Assembly: GCA_016748015.1 (NCBI GenBank)
Contig: JAAOMT010000678.1
Coordinates: 414,389-478,388 of the forward strand
Reading direction: 5' to 3'
Length of the DNA stretch: 64,000 bases
DNA from: Geosiphon pyriformis
Taxonomy: Eukaryota > Glomeromycota > Glomeromycetes > Archaeosporales > Geosiphonaceae
Shown here: piece after piece, positions 13,001 to 24,524 of the stretch
Position numbering within the stretch: the first letter of the stretch is position 1
Layout: each line of letters begins with the position of its first letter
Translations under genes and position numbers: made by a program
Notes under the pieces: model-generated
What the model was told of the DNA's origin: nothing
Seen by the model: the letters and a program-made list of their open reading frames with translations, nothing else
Database searches by the model: none

Positions 13001-13547
13001 CTGTTTTTACATTTGATGTGGATGTGTCTGTTGATGAGATGTTAATGGCACTTTTAAGTATATAGTAGTAAGATAGATTAGTTGGTAATTCAACTCTTGT
13101 TTTCTTTTAAGTAGATGGTTGTATTCTCTGAGATGTTACTGCTGGTGTTTGTAATTTTCTTTTGTTCTTGTTTGCATAGATAATTGGATATCTTTGTTAA
13201 GTGTAATTTTCAATTTTTTAATTGATTTCAGTAATAATTGATGCAAAATTATGAGTTATTGGTAAGCTAGTATTTTGAATTAATTTATTATAAAAATTTT
13301 TTCTTGCTAATTTGATATCTACTGGTACTCCTAGAAAATATAAGATTCTTTCATTAACATAGAAATTAAAGACTGATTTTGCTAATAAATGATTACTGGT
13401 TAATCTCAAGTATTAACAGTAGTATTAGAATAAGGATTTGACAAATTTTAAATGGTTTGTCTCTATTCTTTCTAATTCTTCTACTTTTGAATAGTGGTTT
13501 GTTAATGCTAGTTTTTTGTAAAATTATATCTTACAGAGAGCACCAAA
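10044..13547 (-). mobile_element. Ty3/gypsy LTR retrotransposon 2, 5' part (gag-pro), split by element 1
   Basis: This region aligns with 5630-9245 of element 1: gag (about 13500-11850), zinc knuckle (11845-11890), protease (about 11250-11100) and part of the cysteine-rich module (10650-10420). It ends in the middle of a codon series (QYLEQLNTR) exactly at the LTR of element 1. It is more decayed in places: the protease DSG reads DSS, and the zinc knuckle reads CHYCDKQDYLQID, with His to Tyr and the last Cys changed. The rest of its pol would lie left of the window if element 1 inserted into it. The open pieces are 10032-10292 and 13218-13409. Confidence 0.82.
13527..13545 (-). other. Primer-binding site of Ty3/gypsy element 2
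   Basis: On the plus strand the bases before the LTR read ATCTTACAGAGAGCACCA, the same signal as at 9226-9243 with three transitions. It keeps the terminal GCACCA complementary to a tRNA 3' end. Confidence 0.55.
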
Positions 13548-14400
13548 TGTTACAGGTGATTATTTGGAATCTCAAGCAAATAGCAAACTTATAACTTGGT
13601 GCTTAATAGCTGATATGATGGTAATAATCTCTGAAAGTTTTTATGATCTGAAGGTTTTAGGTTAAAGTTTTTTGTATAATAGACAGAGATTCAATAGTTG
13701 TTTTATTAGTAGTCTCTCAGAATTACAATTCCATCAAATTTTTTTTTTTTAGCATGATAGCTAGTTTATTTTAGCAGTTGTGCTTTTTTAGTAAGCTATT
13801 CTCAATTTTTAAGTTCTCTATCCTTATTTCTGAGTCTTTTACCAGACTATTCTTGATGTTAATAACTCAACACTTAATTCTTAATCAATTAGTAAACAAC
13901 AAAAAACAACAAAAAAAAATAAAAAAAATAAAAAAAAATATAGAAACTGAAGCCAAGACAATTAAGTTAGTATTCTGTTAATAGCTGTAATCAAGAACTA
14001 TTGTTCCAGTGTGGTCAAGTATGAGTTACTATTAACATGAAGTGTTGATAATAAACAATTGGATTGATATAATCAATAAATATATTTATTAATAGTGTGA
14101 ATGTATGAATACTAATTAGAAAATAGAACTCAGATGTTTTCTTCTTTTTGCTTCTAATGCTATTATTATATATACATAATTGAGATTCTTTAATTCTTCA
14201 CACCAGAAATCTTGAAATTCCTGAAATCCTGCAATTCCTTAAAAAAAATCTTGGAATTTTGAAATCCTGCAATTTTTTATATGAGAATTCTGCAATTCTG
14301 CAATTCTTTTAAAAAGAATTCTAGAATTTTTTATTTACTATGTTTACTTTTGATTGGCTAATTTATATGTTAATATAATTTCTATATTTTATAAGTAATA
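13548..14400 (-). repeat. LTR of Ty3/gypsy element 2 (5' LTR)
   Basis: Starts TGTTAC at 13548 and ends GTAATA at 14400, where the C of the terminal GTAACA has become T. It aligns along its length with the two element 1 LTRs but is more divergent and has extra A-rich sequence near 13895-13940. The plus-strand ORF at 13778-13981 is a shadow of this LTR. Confidence 0.8.
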
Positions 14401-15017
14401 TTAGATATCAAAGGAATAACAGAATTATTATGAAGTAAAAGATTATGTTTTTTATAAAAAAATTTAAGCTTAGTCATTAACAGCCAAATGATATGTTTGT
14501 AGCTTTTAATAAGACTCTAAACCAATTTAATGACTACTGTCCTACTATCAAATCCAGTATTCAAATGTTATATAACATCAGCCATCCAACTTTTCAACAC
14601 AAAATTTTTAGCTAGCATTATATATAGATTAGTTGACTGTTTAATCTCACTTAAAAACAGAGAAATTGTATTATCATCAGCAAAAGTACTATATAGTCTA
14701 CTCTATTTTGACAATATGTTTAACAATAAATTTTTTTTAATATTATTATTATATGTATATGAGAATATGTAATCAAAATTTTTTATTTTTCTATATTAGA
14801 TATAAGTTATGTTAAGATACTTGGAGTTGTACAATCTTTTTTTTTAGTGATAAGTAATTAATAATACAGAGTTTTTATAAAGTAAAACTAAAGCACAGCC
14901 AAAAATGTGCTAGTTAAAATTTCTTTAAATTAATAATAACTAAATTATTTAATATATTAAATTTTGGTTAAATTTTATTTATTTTAAAAGCAAAACAAAT
15001 TATATTTTTTTAATTAA
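14401..15017. other. A+T-rich spacer with one doubtful 80-codon ORF
   Basis: A plus-strand ATG ORF runs 14530-14772 (80 aa), hydrophobic and rich in Leu, Ile and Ser. It has no recognised motif and no visible splice partners. It could be a fragment of an older mobile element. Nothing else is supported here. Confidence 0.3.
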
Positions 15018-15027
15018 TTAACTTATT

Positions 15028-17322
15028 TTTTTTTTATTATATTTTAATGAGTGAGACCCAAATACCACCTAAACTATGATACCACAAAAGGGATTACATT
15101 ATAGGCATAAATCATGTGTTTTCTACATGTGATCAGATACTTGGCCCAATTAAGGACTCACTACGCTAAATCAAAAGTAGGTGAAAATAATCCCAACCCA
15201 TGAATTCTCTCAATAATACCATTCAGATTCCTAGAGTCAAAAATAAACTCACTAAGAAACAATCTAGTAGACTCAATATTGCCTCTGGTTTCAGCACCAG
15301 ACATACGCCACAAAGCAATAACATGCTCAATAGTGTCCTCACTTAAAAAGAAAGGCTTAGCAGCCAGCATACCATCATAATTCATATTACCAAAGTCAAT
15401 CTCAGATCTAAGACAAGCAATGTCCTTGGAGACCCCAACCAAGAGATTAGAAAAATTGTTAGCAGCATTCTTCATAGAAATGAGATCTTTTTCGATCTGA
15501 ACAGCCTTAGCAGCATTATCATCAAGAAGACGAGACACCAAAGCAACCAAAGAACCAACAGGCTCAACAATAGACTTAACCAGAGCAGCCAAATCCGAAA
15601 TCTGCTTTTCCAAAGAGTTCAATCTAGAACCAACAGCAGGATCAACAACAGAAGCAGCCAAAAAAGCCACCAAAGGAGGAAACTCAGAAAAACCAGAAAG
15701 AGCAGCAGTCTTGACATATGAAGCAGAATCCACAAAACGAGACTTGAAAACCTTGGGAACCTTGGGAGTGGGGGGTGGGGAAATCTTGCAATCTATGGCC
15801 AGATGGCTCATTTCTTAACACCTAAAGCAGCACCGGCAGCCAGGAGTTTCCCACCAGATATGGCATTTTCTTAGAGTACCAGTCTTGACTACAGCAGAAT
15901 CCAAATCACCTTGAGAGCCAAATGTAACCAAAGTGAACCGGGAACAACAACCAGAATCAGGAGAACGAGGAATGAAACATGTACGACCACCAATCTGAGA
16001 AATCATATCACTAATTTCAAAGGCAGTACAACCAGGGGGAAGGTTGACCAATTTGGCCTTAAACTTATTACGAGACAAAATAGTCTCATTTTGATTTACC
16101 AGAGAGAGGATTCTAACACTATCCTTGCCCACCAAGACTGACCAATACTTCAAGGCAGACACAGCAGAGTTCAATTTTTCAAAATAAACCACCACATACT
16201 GCCAAATGCCAGCAGGCTTCAGCACAACATGAACAACACTACCAAACACACTGAGAGCCAACTTAATGTCAGCAGCAGACACACCCAAAGGTACATTACG
16301 CAGCACAACAACAGCAAAAGAAGAACCAAATTCAGAAACCACCAAAGATTTGGCAATTTTGAGAGTGGCCAAATGAACAGAGCTTGTAAGCTCAACCAGA
16401 AACACAGCTTCCAAAGACTGTTGAGAAGCAAACTCCACACAGAAAAGCTTCACATTGTCTTTTGAAACAGATTTGGCACCCAAAAAACCATGCACAGACT
16501 GAAAAACAGTCTTAACATGAGCCAATTTGGTCTTGAAAGTAGCACCAGGCACCAGAGTGGAGGCCACCCACCCAGCAAACCTTTGACAACTAGTAATAGT
16601 TTCCCAAGCACCACCAAAAGTAGCATCAGAAACTAGAGAAGGAAATAGATCAGTTTCCATTTGATCAGCCCAGTTCCCAAGAACAAATGACCCAACAGAA
16701 GGAGATTGTTTTGCTTCTAAAACTGGCGATGATCTACTAGAAAACACCACATTTAACAATACAGCCAGTGGTTGATCTTGGCCCATCTTAGATGACATGC
16801 CAGATAATGCTACTGAGATCTCATCTAGGATCTCATTGAGAACCACAAAGGGGTTCAGTGTGACAATAGCAGAGGCAAGTGACTGCCCCCACTTTTCTGA
16901 ACTTTTGGTCTTTTTGACCATTTTTTTTGAAGAGGTGGTGCCAGAAGCACCAGGTATTGAGTCTATAGAAGGGAAGACCAGCTTATTTACTGGTCTATTA
17001 TTAAAAACTTTTGGGCTCTTAGTCAGGGTGGAGGCAACACTGGGACTAACCCAAGTGTGTCTCTTTGAAGGAACTTTGGCTGGTGAAAAACCAGTCAAAG
17101 ATGGGGAAGTTGATTCAGTGGCTACCAAAGGCAGCTTTTCACGATTACTGGGTAAGGGGAAGGCTTCTAAAACGTTTTGCTTAGTTGCTTTTACAACAAA
17201 AAGAGCTCCTCTGGTTGAAATTTTATTAGATATCTTAGGACAGATATCAGGTGCAACCTTTTTACTCTTAGCTCTTGTCATGGTCATAAAATTAAGGAGA
17301 CAAAGAGTTTTTTTATTATTGT
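15028..17322 (-). mobile_element. ORF1-only LINE-like insertion with A-rich tail and candidate target duplication
   Basis: The element is bounded by the plus-strand sequence TTAACTTATT at 15018-15027 and again at 17323-17332. On the coding strand it has a 35-bp leader, a 709-codon ORF1 (17287-15161), about 110 bp of 3' sequence, and an A/T-rich tail (15028-15048) ending at the repeat. No reverse transcriptase ORF follows. The structure resembles half-LINE (HAL1-type) copies, which keep ORF1 only and depend on a partner's ORF2. The base composition is far richer in G+C than the flanks. Because the flanks are very A+T-rich, the 10-bp duplication could arise by chance. Confidence 0.65.
15161..17287 (-). 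pseudogene. LINE ORF1 (RRM-like plus CCHC zinc knuckle), split by one nonsense codon
   Basis: Two open pieces, 17287-15815 (490 aa) and 15811-15161 (216 aa), lie in the same frame and are separated only by a TAA at 15812-15814. Read through, the ORF is 708 codons plus stop. The N-terminus is basic and Ser/Pro-rich (MTMTRAKSKKVAPDICPKIS). An RRM-like fold lies around residues 310-390 (FAVVVLRNVPLGVSAADIKL, then WQYVVVYFEKLNSAVSALKY). A second, weaker RRM-like block follows near residues 410-470. The CCHC knuckle (CFRC-stop-EMSHLAIDC) contains the stop, and the C-terminus has coiled-coil character. ORF1 proteins of LINEs bind the element RNA and chaperone integration. TAA is one C to T step from CAA. 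The 183-codon ORF on the opposite strand is a shadow. Confidence 0.82.
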
Positions 17323-17332
17323 TTAACTTATT

Positions 17333-17863
17333 AAATTACTTAATTTAAAAATTAAACTAAACAAATAATAATTAAAACACATTTTTTTGTTTTTTAAAAA
17401 ACATTAATTTTAATAATTATTAAAAGTTTTCTAAATAAATAGTTTTATTTAAATATTTATTAAAATTATTAAGATTAAGTTTATTTATATTAAAATTATA
17501 TTTTAATTTTTATATAATTTTATTAGTTTAAAATTTATTATTAAAAACAACATTAATTTTTTTATTATACTTTAATAAAATAAAATATAATTATAATTAA
17601 AACATAAAATTTTAAAATTTTAAAATTTAAAATAATTATTACTTATATATTTTCTATATATAATTAATTATTTAAGTTAATTTAAACTAAATTAAATTAA
17701 ATTTACAAAAATAAACTTATTTAAACAATTATTCATAAATTAAAACTTTTTTTTTGTTATTAAAAAATCCATTTATTTTTTTAAAACTAGATGTAATTTG
17801 TATAATTTTTTCAAAATTATAATAACTTAAACCAATTATTTTAAATTATAATAATTAACAAAA
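17333..17863. other. A+T-rich spacer without genes
   Basis: Almost pure A and T with poly-A and poly-T runs. No open reading frame of note, and no repeat unit beyond simple AT-rich words. Confidence 0.7.
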
Positions 17864-18230
17864 TACAGTCAGACCTCCATAAAAGAACCCTCGATAAAAG
17901 AACAACCTCTTACAAAGAACATTTTTTTATAGAACCAATTGATTAATTAACAATTTAAGAATAATCTATAAAGGAACAAGAACATAATTTTATTAAACAT
18001 TTATTTGAAATTTACCTTCATATAAGAACAAATATCACGTGCTAAATGTTAATTGGTAATTGAGAACATATTGAATTGATTTCATCCTAACTTTCTTCTA
18101 AATCGATTTACTCTTTTTGATCTTGTCTGTTTTCACGTACAGCCACTTAGCCCTTATTCAGACTTGCCAAAACCAAATCTAATATTATCGTTATAGGCAC
18201 ATTTTCTAACAGACTTGCTAAATTATCACA

Positions 18231-18420
18231 ATGTCGGAACCTTTATTCAAAAAATAAAAACAAGCAGCAGTTAATGATGCTCTTCGTAAAGAAATTTGTC
18301 AATATTCCAAAAATTACTATGGCACGAAACATGATAATATTGTAGCTTACTTCAATCATAAATATCCAAAGAGCATGCAAAGTGGTTGAATATTGAAATT
18401 AATGAAATCTCAGAAAGAAC
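18231..18420 (+). pseudogene. pogo-type transposase, N-terminal CENP-B-like DNA-binding domain, broken
   Basis: From the ATG at 18231 the translation reads MSEPLFKK, a TAA stop, then KQAAVNDALRKEICQYSKNY and YGTKHDNIVAYFNHKYPKSM. This has the form of the CENP-B N-terminal (Psq-like) helix-turn-helix that binds transposon ends. A TGA follows at about 18388. At 18421 the coding sequence runs straight into the end of the nested Tc1-like element. Confidence 0.7.
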
Positions 18421-18422
18421 TA

Positions 18423-19080
18423 CAGAGGGTGTCCAAAAGTTTCCGAACAAGATTTTATTTAACAATAATATTTATTTTTTTATAAAATAAAACAAAATAA
18501 ACAACATATTTATAATTTTATAGTAATTTTCTAAATTTTTCCATTAAGTGTTACTAAACGTTTAAGTCGGCGATATTTTTGGTGAGTAAATAAACGTGGA
18601 CGTCCTGAACGAGGTCTTGAATCAATTGAACCAGTTTCTTTAAATCGTTTTATTGTATCCGAAACTGTTGTCAAGCTGCAATTGACTATGTTGGCAATAT
18701 CACGATATTTCTTGCCATGCTGTTGNNNNNNNNNNNNNNNNNNNNNNNNNNNNNNNNNNNNNNNNNNNNNNNNNNNNNNNNNNNNNNNNNNNNNNNNNNN
18801 NNNNNNNNNNNNNNNNNNNNNNNNNNNNNNNNNNNNNNNNNNNNNNNNNNNNNNNNNNNNNNNNNNNNNNNNNNNNNNNNNNNNNNNNNNNNNNNNNNNN
18901 NNNNNNNNNNNNNNNNNNNNNNNNNNNNNNNNNNNNNNNNNNNNNNNNNNNNNNNNNNNNNNNNNNNNNNNNNNNNNNNNNNNNNNNNNNNNNNNNNNNN
19001 NNNNNNNNNNNNNNNNNNNNNNNNNNNNNNNNNNNNNNNNNNNNNNNNNNNNNNNNNNNNNNNNNNNNNNNNNNNNNNNN
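18423..19080 (-). mobile_element. Nested Tc1-like transposon, partial, running into an assembly gap
   Basis: A sharp start, CAGAGGGTGTCCAAAAGTTT preceded by TA (18421-18422), is a Tc1-like terminal sequence inside the pogo transposase. The minus strand from 18725 to 18530 encodes a Tc1-type bipartite DNA-binding domain: KKYRDIANIVNCSLTTVSDT, then the linker SRPRSGRPRLFTHQKY. The GRPR motif between two helix-turn-helix units is diagnostic for Tc1/Tc3 transposases. The frame stops about 20 residues after GRPR and the terminal repeat follows, so the catalytic DDE domain is missing on this side: an internally deleted derivative. The other end lies in the N run. Confidence 0.75.
18726..19080. other. 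Assembly gap (355 N)
   Basis: Run of N. ORFs reported across it are artefacts. Confidence 0.99.
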
Positions 19081-19753
19081 CAACATATTTTACATCAATT
19101 TGAACAAAAAATTAATATTGAACAGTTAAGTAATATAATATATACAGTATTATTATCATTATATATTATATAATTTATCTAATATTAATTTATTTTTTAG
19201 AAATAAATTAAACATAAAACAAGCAATTGATTATGTTGTTCAATCATGGTTTCGAGTAATATCTGTTACAATTCAAAACTGTTGGCAAAAAACGGATATT
19301 CTTTTCTATAATCAAGAATTAGAAATTCAAGAATCCGAAACATCAATTGCTATGGATATATTCAACAATTTACCATCAAATGCACAACAATTGGTCAAAA
19401 ATCTCGAAGATTATACTGTAGCAGTTGATGAATTATTGACAACTGAAAATATTCTTGATGATAATGAAATTGTAGATATGGTTTTAGCTGATGCTCAAAT
19501 TGAAAACAATACAATTAATAACTCGAAAAAAGAATTAGAAGAATCTCCACCTGCTATAATTACAATTACAGAAGGATATGAAGCATTAAAAAAGATAATT
19601 AGATTTGAAGAGCAATTAGCAGAAGAAAATTTTAGTATAGAAAACCAAAATTTACTTAGAAAAAAATTATATAAATACGAAAAAATGAAGAAAAATTCTA
19701 AAAAACAGATAACAATTAATCAATATTTAATAATAATAATAATAATTGATTGA
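19081..19753 (+). pseudogene. pogo/Tigger-type transposase, C-terminal part
   Basis: After the gap the plus strand reads HILHQFEQKINIEQ, then a possible 76-bp intron (19125-19200, GT..AG), then NKLNIKQAIDYVVQSWFRVI followed by TIQNCWQKTDIL. This is the conserved end of the pogo/Tigger DDE domain, in which the INCW-type motif follows the last catalytic block. The frame then stays open to 19753 through an acidic C-terminal tail (about 150 residues), ending in a poly-Ile stretch from an AAT microsatellite. The C-terminal exon looks intact, unlike the N-terminus. A decayed insertion instead of an intron is possible at 19125-19200. Confidence 0.75.
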
Positions 19754-21601
19754 TTTAATAAATAAATATAGTTTATTTGATAATAATTATAAAACTCTAT
19801 AATAAAACACCTCTAAAATGGAACATAATTTGCATGTTCCAACTGTGTTCTTTTATAGAGGTCTGACTGTACTAATTTTTATTTTTTTTATTTTAAAAAT
19901 TTGTAATTAATCTAAAAAAATCAAAAACAACTTAATAATTTAATTGTTATAACAAAGTAATTCAATATTATAATCTAAAAAAAGAAATACACCTTAAAAT
20001 TAATTTTATAAAAGATTATTAACTTATTAAAAAAGCAAAAAATAATATTAAACTTTATTAAATATAATTAAATAGTATAAATTAATTGAATATAATTAAA
20101 AACAATTATAATAATTCAATTAAATAACAACTATTAATAATAATATTATTAATATTAATATCAAAATGCTTTTATATTTCTGTTTTTTATAAAAAAAATT
20201 ATATTGATAAAACTTAAACAGAAAATTAATAAAAACTTTTTAATACAACAAATTTTTTTGGAATTTATTAAAACTTTTAAAGACTAATACTACAAAAAGT
20301 ATTTAAAATTATGTTATTTAATTCAAATAAATTATTTATAACATTTAATGTTTTTTGTAAAATATAATTTACAAATAATAAAACTTATTATTAATTTATT
20401 ATTAAAATAATAAAATTAAAATATAATAAACCAATTTATTTTTTATTTGTCCAAGTATTTTACAATTATTTTCAAAAAACTTAAAATTATTATATAATTA
20501 TATTTTTGTTAAATTAGCTTTTATTTTTTATATTTATAAATACATTAATTATTCTTTAAAAAAAATTTAGACTTGTTAAATAATAATTTTTTTAAAAAAC
20601 TTTAATATTTTAATGAACGCTACTTTTACAACTTTGTAAATACTATTATAAAAATTTATTATCTAAACCAAAAAATTTTAGTATATATTCCAAAAAAAAA
20701 ATTTTTTTTTAACAAATTTAATTTAAATTATTAAGATTATTAAGATTATTATAGTTATTTTTAATATTATTAAATTTTAACTAAATTAATTAAAAACAAA
20801 ACAATTTAAAAAAAAACTAAAAACCAAAAAAAATTAAGAATTAATTCTATTTTAAATTTAATTATTTTATATTAAACAGTTTAAGAACTTATAATAATTA
20901 ATTTACTTGTTTTAAATTCTATTTTATCAATATTTTTATTTGTTATTTTTATTTATTATTTGTATATTATTAAACTTAAAATTTTTTAAAAAAAATCAAT
21001 ACTTATAAGCAAATTTTTAAAGCTAAAAAAACAATTATTATTAACAATTAAAATATTATAAAAATTATTTAGGGGTTTTTTTTTAATAAAATTGCTAATT
21101 TTTAATTAAAATCTTATTATTAAACCAGTTAAATTTGCTGCTTTCAAACTGTTTTTTATAATACTTTTGTAATCTTAATATTTTTATTTTTTAATAATAT
21201 TAATTTAATATTAATAAACAAAAAAACAGCAAAACAATAATTATTTATTTTAAAAAATTAATTAAATTTTTTATTAAATTTAAACACTTGAAAAAAACTA
21301 CTATATTATTAAATTAATTTATAAAAATTAAAAAACATGATTTTATAATAAGTTTGTTTTTATTATTTTATTAATTTAAAAATTATTATTACTTTTATTA
21401 TAAATTTTTAAATTTATAAAGCAAAAATTCATTTATAATCAAATTATTAATTTAATAATAAATAAAATTATTAATATTGATACAAATTTTATTTAATTAA
21501 ATAAAAAATATCTTAGAAAATTAAAATATTTATTAATTATTATAATAATACAAAATTCAAACAACTTTTATTTTTAACTTTAGTAGTAATAATTAGAACT
21601 C

Positions 21602-21644
<43 letters not shown>
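21602..21644. repeat. (AAT)n microsatellite
   Basis: About 14 perfect TAA/AAT units in the A+T desert. Confidence 0.9.
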
Positions 21645-21645
<1 letters not shown>

Positions 21646-23169
21646 GACTCATAATTATTATTACAATAAAACTTTTATTAAGTTTTACTAATTCCAATTT
21701 AATTATATTTAATTAATATAAAAATTTATAAATCTTAGACCAAAAGTTATTAACTATATTTAAAATTAAATATTAATTATTAAAGTTTAATAACTAATCT
21801 TTTATATTAAAGTTTTTTAAACTCCAAATTACTTAAATATTTAACTTCAAAGTTATTTAAATTAATATTTTAATTTTTAAAAACAATAAAATTTTTTTAA
21901 TATAACTATTTTTAATATAATTTTTCTAATAATAATTATTAAAAATAAACTTTAACAGTTATTTTTTATTTAATGTTAATTATTTAAACTTTGCTAATTT
22001 TTTTAATAAAACTGTTTTTAACTAAGACAAATTAATTATAATAATATATATAAAAGTTAATTAATAAAACATTAAACTTATTTTTAATAACAAATTAATT
22101 GGCAATATTATTACCAAATTATTTATAAACCAATTAGATTACTAAGTTAACTGTATTATTATTATTAAAATTATTACTGTTAACAAAATTTTAATTAAAA
22201 AAATCAATAATTTTTTTTTATAATTAATTGTTTAATTAAAAAACTTATTTTATTAATATTTTTATAAAAATAAATTAATGTTTAGAATTAAAAAAATTAC
22301 TATTATTATTATATTATTTATAAATTAATAGATTAATTAAATAATATAATTAAATATTATTTAAATTTTTGGTAAAAATAAACAATAAAAACAAACAAAA
22401 ATAAAACTATTTATATCTTTAATATTTTTTGTTTATTAAACAATAAAACAAAATACTATTTAATTTACTTTTTTTAATTTAATCTATAAACAAAAAACAA
22501 CATTATTTATAAAATTAAAAATATTAACATATTTTATAAAACCAATTATTAAAAAAACTTATTAGCTTATAAAAACTTTAAAAACATAATAAATTTTTAC
22601 TTAATTAAATAAATAAATTTAAGATTAGAAACAAAGTATTATTATATTATATAAAAACTAAAAAACAATAAATATTTTAACATTTTAACATTAAAAGAAT
22701 AATAAATTTTTTGTTTTAAAAAAAAAATTTTTTTGCTATTTTGGCTTTTTTATTATTTAAGCAATTAAAAACTTGGCTATTAGCTTATAGTTAAAAACTC
22801 TGGAACTTTTTAAAATGATAATAATTACAATAAATTTATTTTTATTGTGTATTGTTCTAATAAGACTTTAAAAAAAAACTTTTACTTAAAACCAAAAAAG
22901 TGCTCTAAAATCAGCAAAAAACAGATTTATTACAATATTATTTAAGAAAAACACTTTTACAGAGTGTTGTTAAGCAGTTTTTATAATTGTGAATGCATTT
23001 TTGATAAAAATACCAGTAATTTTAAGTACTATGGTGTTTGTAGCTTTTTTTACTTTTTGCTCTGAATGTGGTCATAAAAAAAAATTACCTAATTTTATTT
23101 TTATTTTAATTAATTAATTAATTAATTTTAAAAATATAAATATAACTATATTATTATTTATTAATATTT

Positions 23170-23170
<1 letters not shown>

Positions 23171-23197
<27 letters not shown>
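23171..23197. repeat. (AAT)n microsatellite
   Basis: Nine perfect AAT units. Confidence 0.9.
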
Positions 23198-23200
<3 letters not shown>

Positions 23201-23330
23201 AAGTATACTTTAATCAAATTATTTAAAATAAAATATTTATGCAATTAATAATAATAAAAACAGTAATATAATTTTGTAAAAATTAAATTAATTGAGTTCA
23301 GTTTTTTTGGTTTAAGTCTTAACAAAAAAT

Positions 23331-24524
23331 ATTTAATATCGAAAATTGCCAAGATATTGAAGTGGAGAAAGCATATGAACCCCGTTTAATATGGAACATG
23401 TAATTGTTGGATGTTTTTAAATAGTGGCGGGATCACACCATATGCAAATAAATAAAAATCGACCTAATTATCTCCATTTAAAGAAACCAACTTCAGATTG
23501 TCTGATAATATATGACATCTCCTATCCAATCGTAGAAATCAATGACATCATTATTTTCATTAAGTCGCTTTTAGCCCGTCACGTAAACAATGAAAAGCCT
23601 AAATTTAGACTCGATAAATCTGATCTTCAAAGCCGGATCTTGTGTTCAGCATGAAAGGGTGAAACGCAAGAATGCTCGAAACGAATGCAAAAAAAAAATG
23701 GAACTCAGAGAAAGATTGTAATCACTCTCTTTGATCATAACATTCACGAATAAAACTCGATTAGATAATTTGATCCATGTTTTTATTGTGAGTTGAAAAT
23801 AGCTTTAAGAAAAAGAAAGATGAAAAAATGCAAAATATTATAGAGACAATGTACAAATGAGAAAAAAATATCAAAAGTTTTGAAAGAGCGAAAAATCAAC
23901 GCTCTTTAAAAATGTTCAATGCGATTATTTTCAAAATATTGAAATTTTGCTCATGGAGAACTCTCATGTTGTTATTATATCATATAAATGACACAAACGT
24001 GATGAGTCCATCACTGCAAAAATATTTCTAAAATACGTTGCGGGGTAGGCTGAATATTTTTAAAAATATATAAAATATATTATTAGGAAATATTTATGTT
24101 CCTACAAGTTTAGCCTTACACGCAAAACAAATCTAATGTATATAGTATTTATGGAGAATAGAAATGGATAGGATGGTTGTATGTTAATGATTATGTGGTG
24201 AAAGTTTTGTATGAATGTGATGCCGGAATTTTATGTTTTATATAATGAGAAATGATTTAACAATGTCCTTCAAATAAGATGAAAATTGTTTTTTTAGGTG
24301 ATATGTGCAAATAATAAAGAAAGTAGAAATATTACAATGAAACAATGTCCTTTTTGTTGATGGGTTGGTTGGTGGTGTTGGTGGTGTATAGGTAAAAAGG
24401 GAAAGAATATGAACTTCAGAAACACGTCACTGCTGGAAAAAGGACTTTTGGCAGCAAGGCAAATAGATTTACTAAATCCCGCCGCCAGCCCCTCTAACTC
24501 ACTTGATCTCACCGTGCGAGTACT
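23331..24524. other. 3' flank of the WHI3-like gene
   Basis: Base composition becomes more balanced at about 23340. The part from 24524 to roughly 24000 is probably the 3' UTR and terminator of the minus-strand gene. Plus-strand 23424-23654 is an open stretch starting at GTG with no recognisable domain, and I do not call it a gene. Confidence 0.4.

Larger units (their letters stand above)
17866..19869 (+). mobile_element. pogo/Tigger-type DNA transposon (Tc1/mariner superfamily)
   Basis: Terminal inverted repeats CAGTCAGACCTCCATAAAAG (17866-17885) and its complement CTTTTATAGAGGTCTGACTG (19850-19869) match at 19 of 20 positions. They are flanked by TA on both sides (17864-17865, 19870-19871), the Tc1/mariner-type target duplication. 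The plus strand carries the N-terminal and C-terminal parts of a pogo-type transposase. The middle is occupied by a nested Tc1-like element and an assembly gap. The length with N is 2,004 bp. Probably inactive because of stops in the N-terminal part and the insertion. Confidence 0.85.
19872..23330. other. Gene-free A+T desert
   Basis: About 3.4 kb of almost pure A and T with scattered single G and C and hardly any CG dinucleotide. It contains AAT microsatellites at 21602-21644 and 23171-23197. I see no ORF, inverted repeat or RNA gene. Confidence 0.75.

Noticed and set aside
16797-17348. 183-codon plus-strand ORF opposite the LINE ORF1
   Set aside because: It lies entirely antisense to the well-supported ORF1, and its composition is that expected from the complement of ORF1. 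No own motif.
18682-19173. ORFs of 128-163 codons across the 355-N gap
   Set aside because: They consist almost only of unknown residues from N.
23424-23654. 76-codon plus-strand ORF
   Set aside because: GTG start, no domain, no exon partner.
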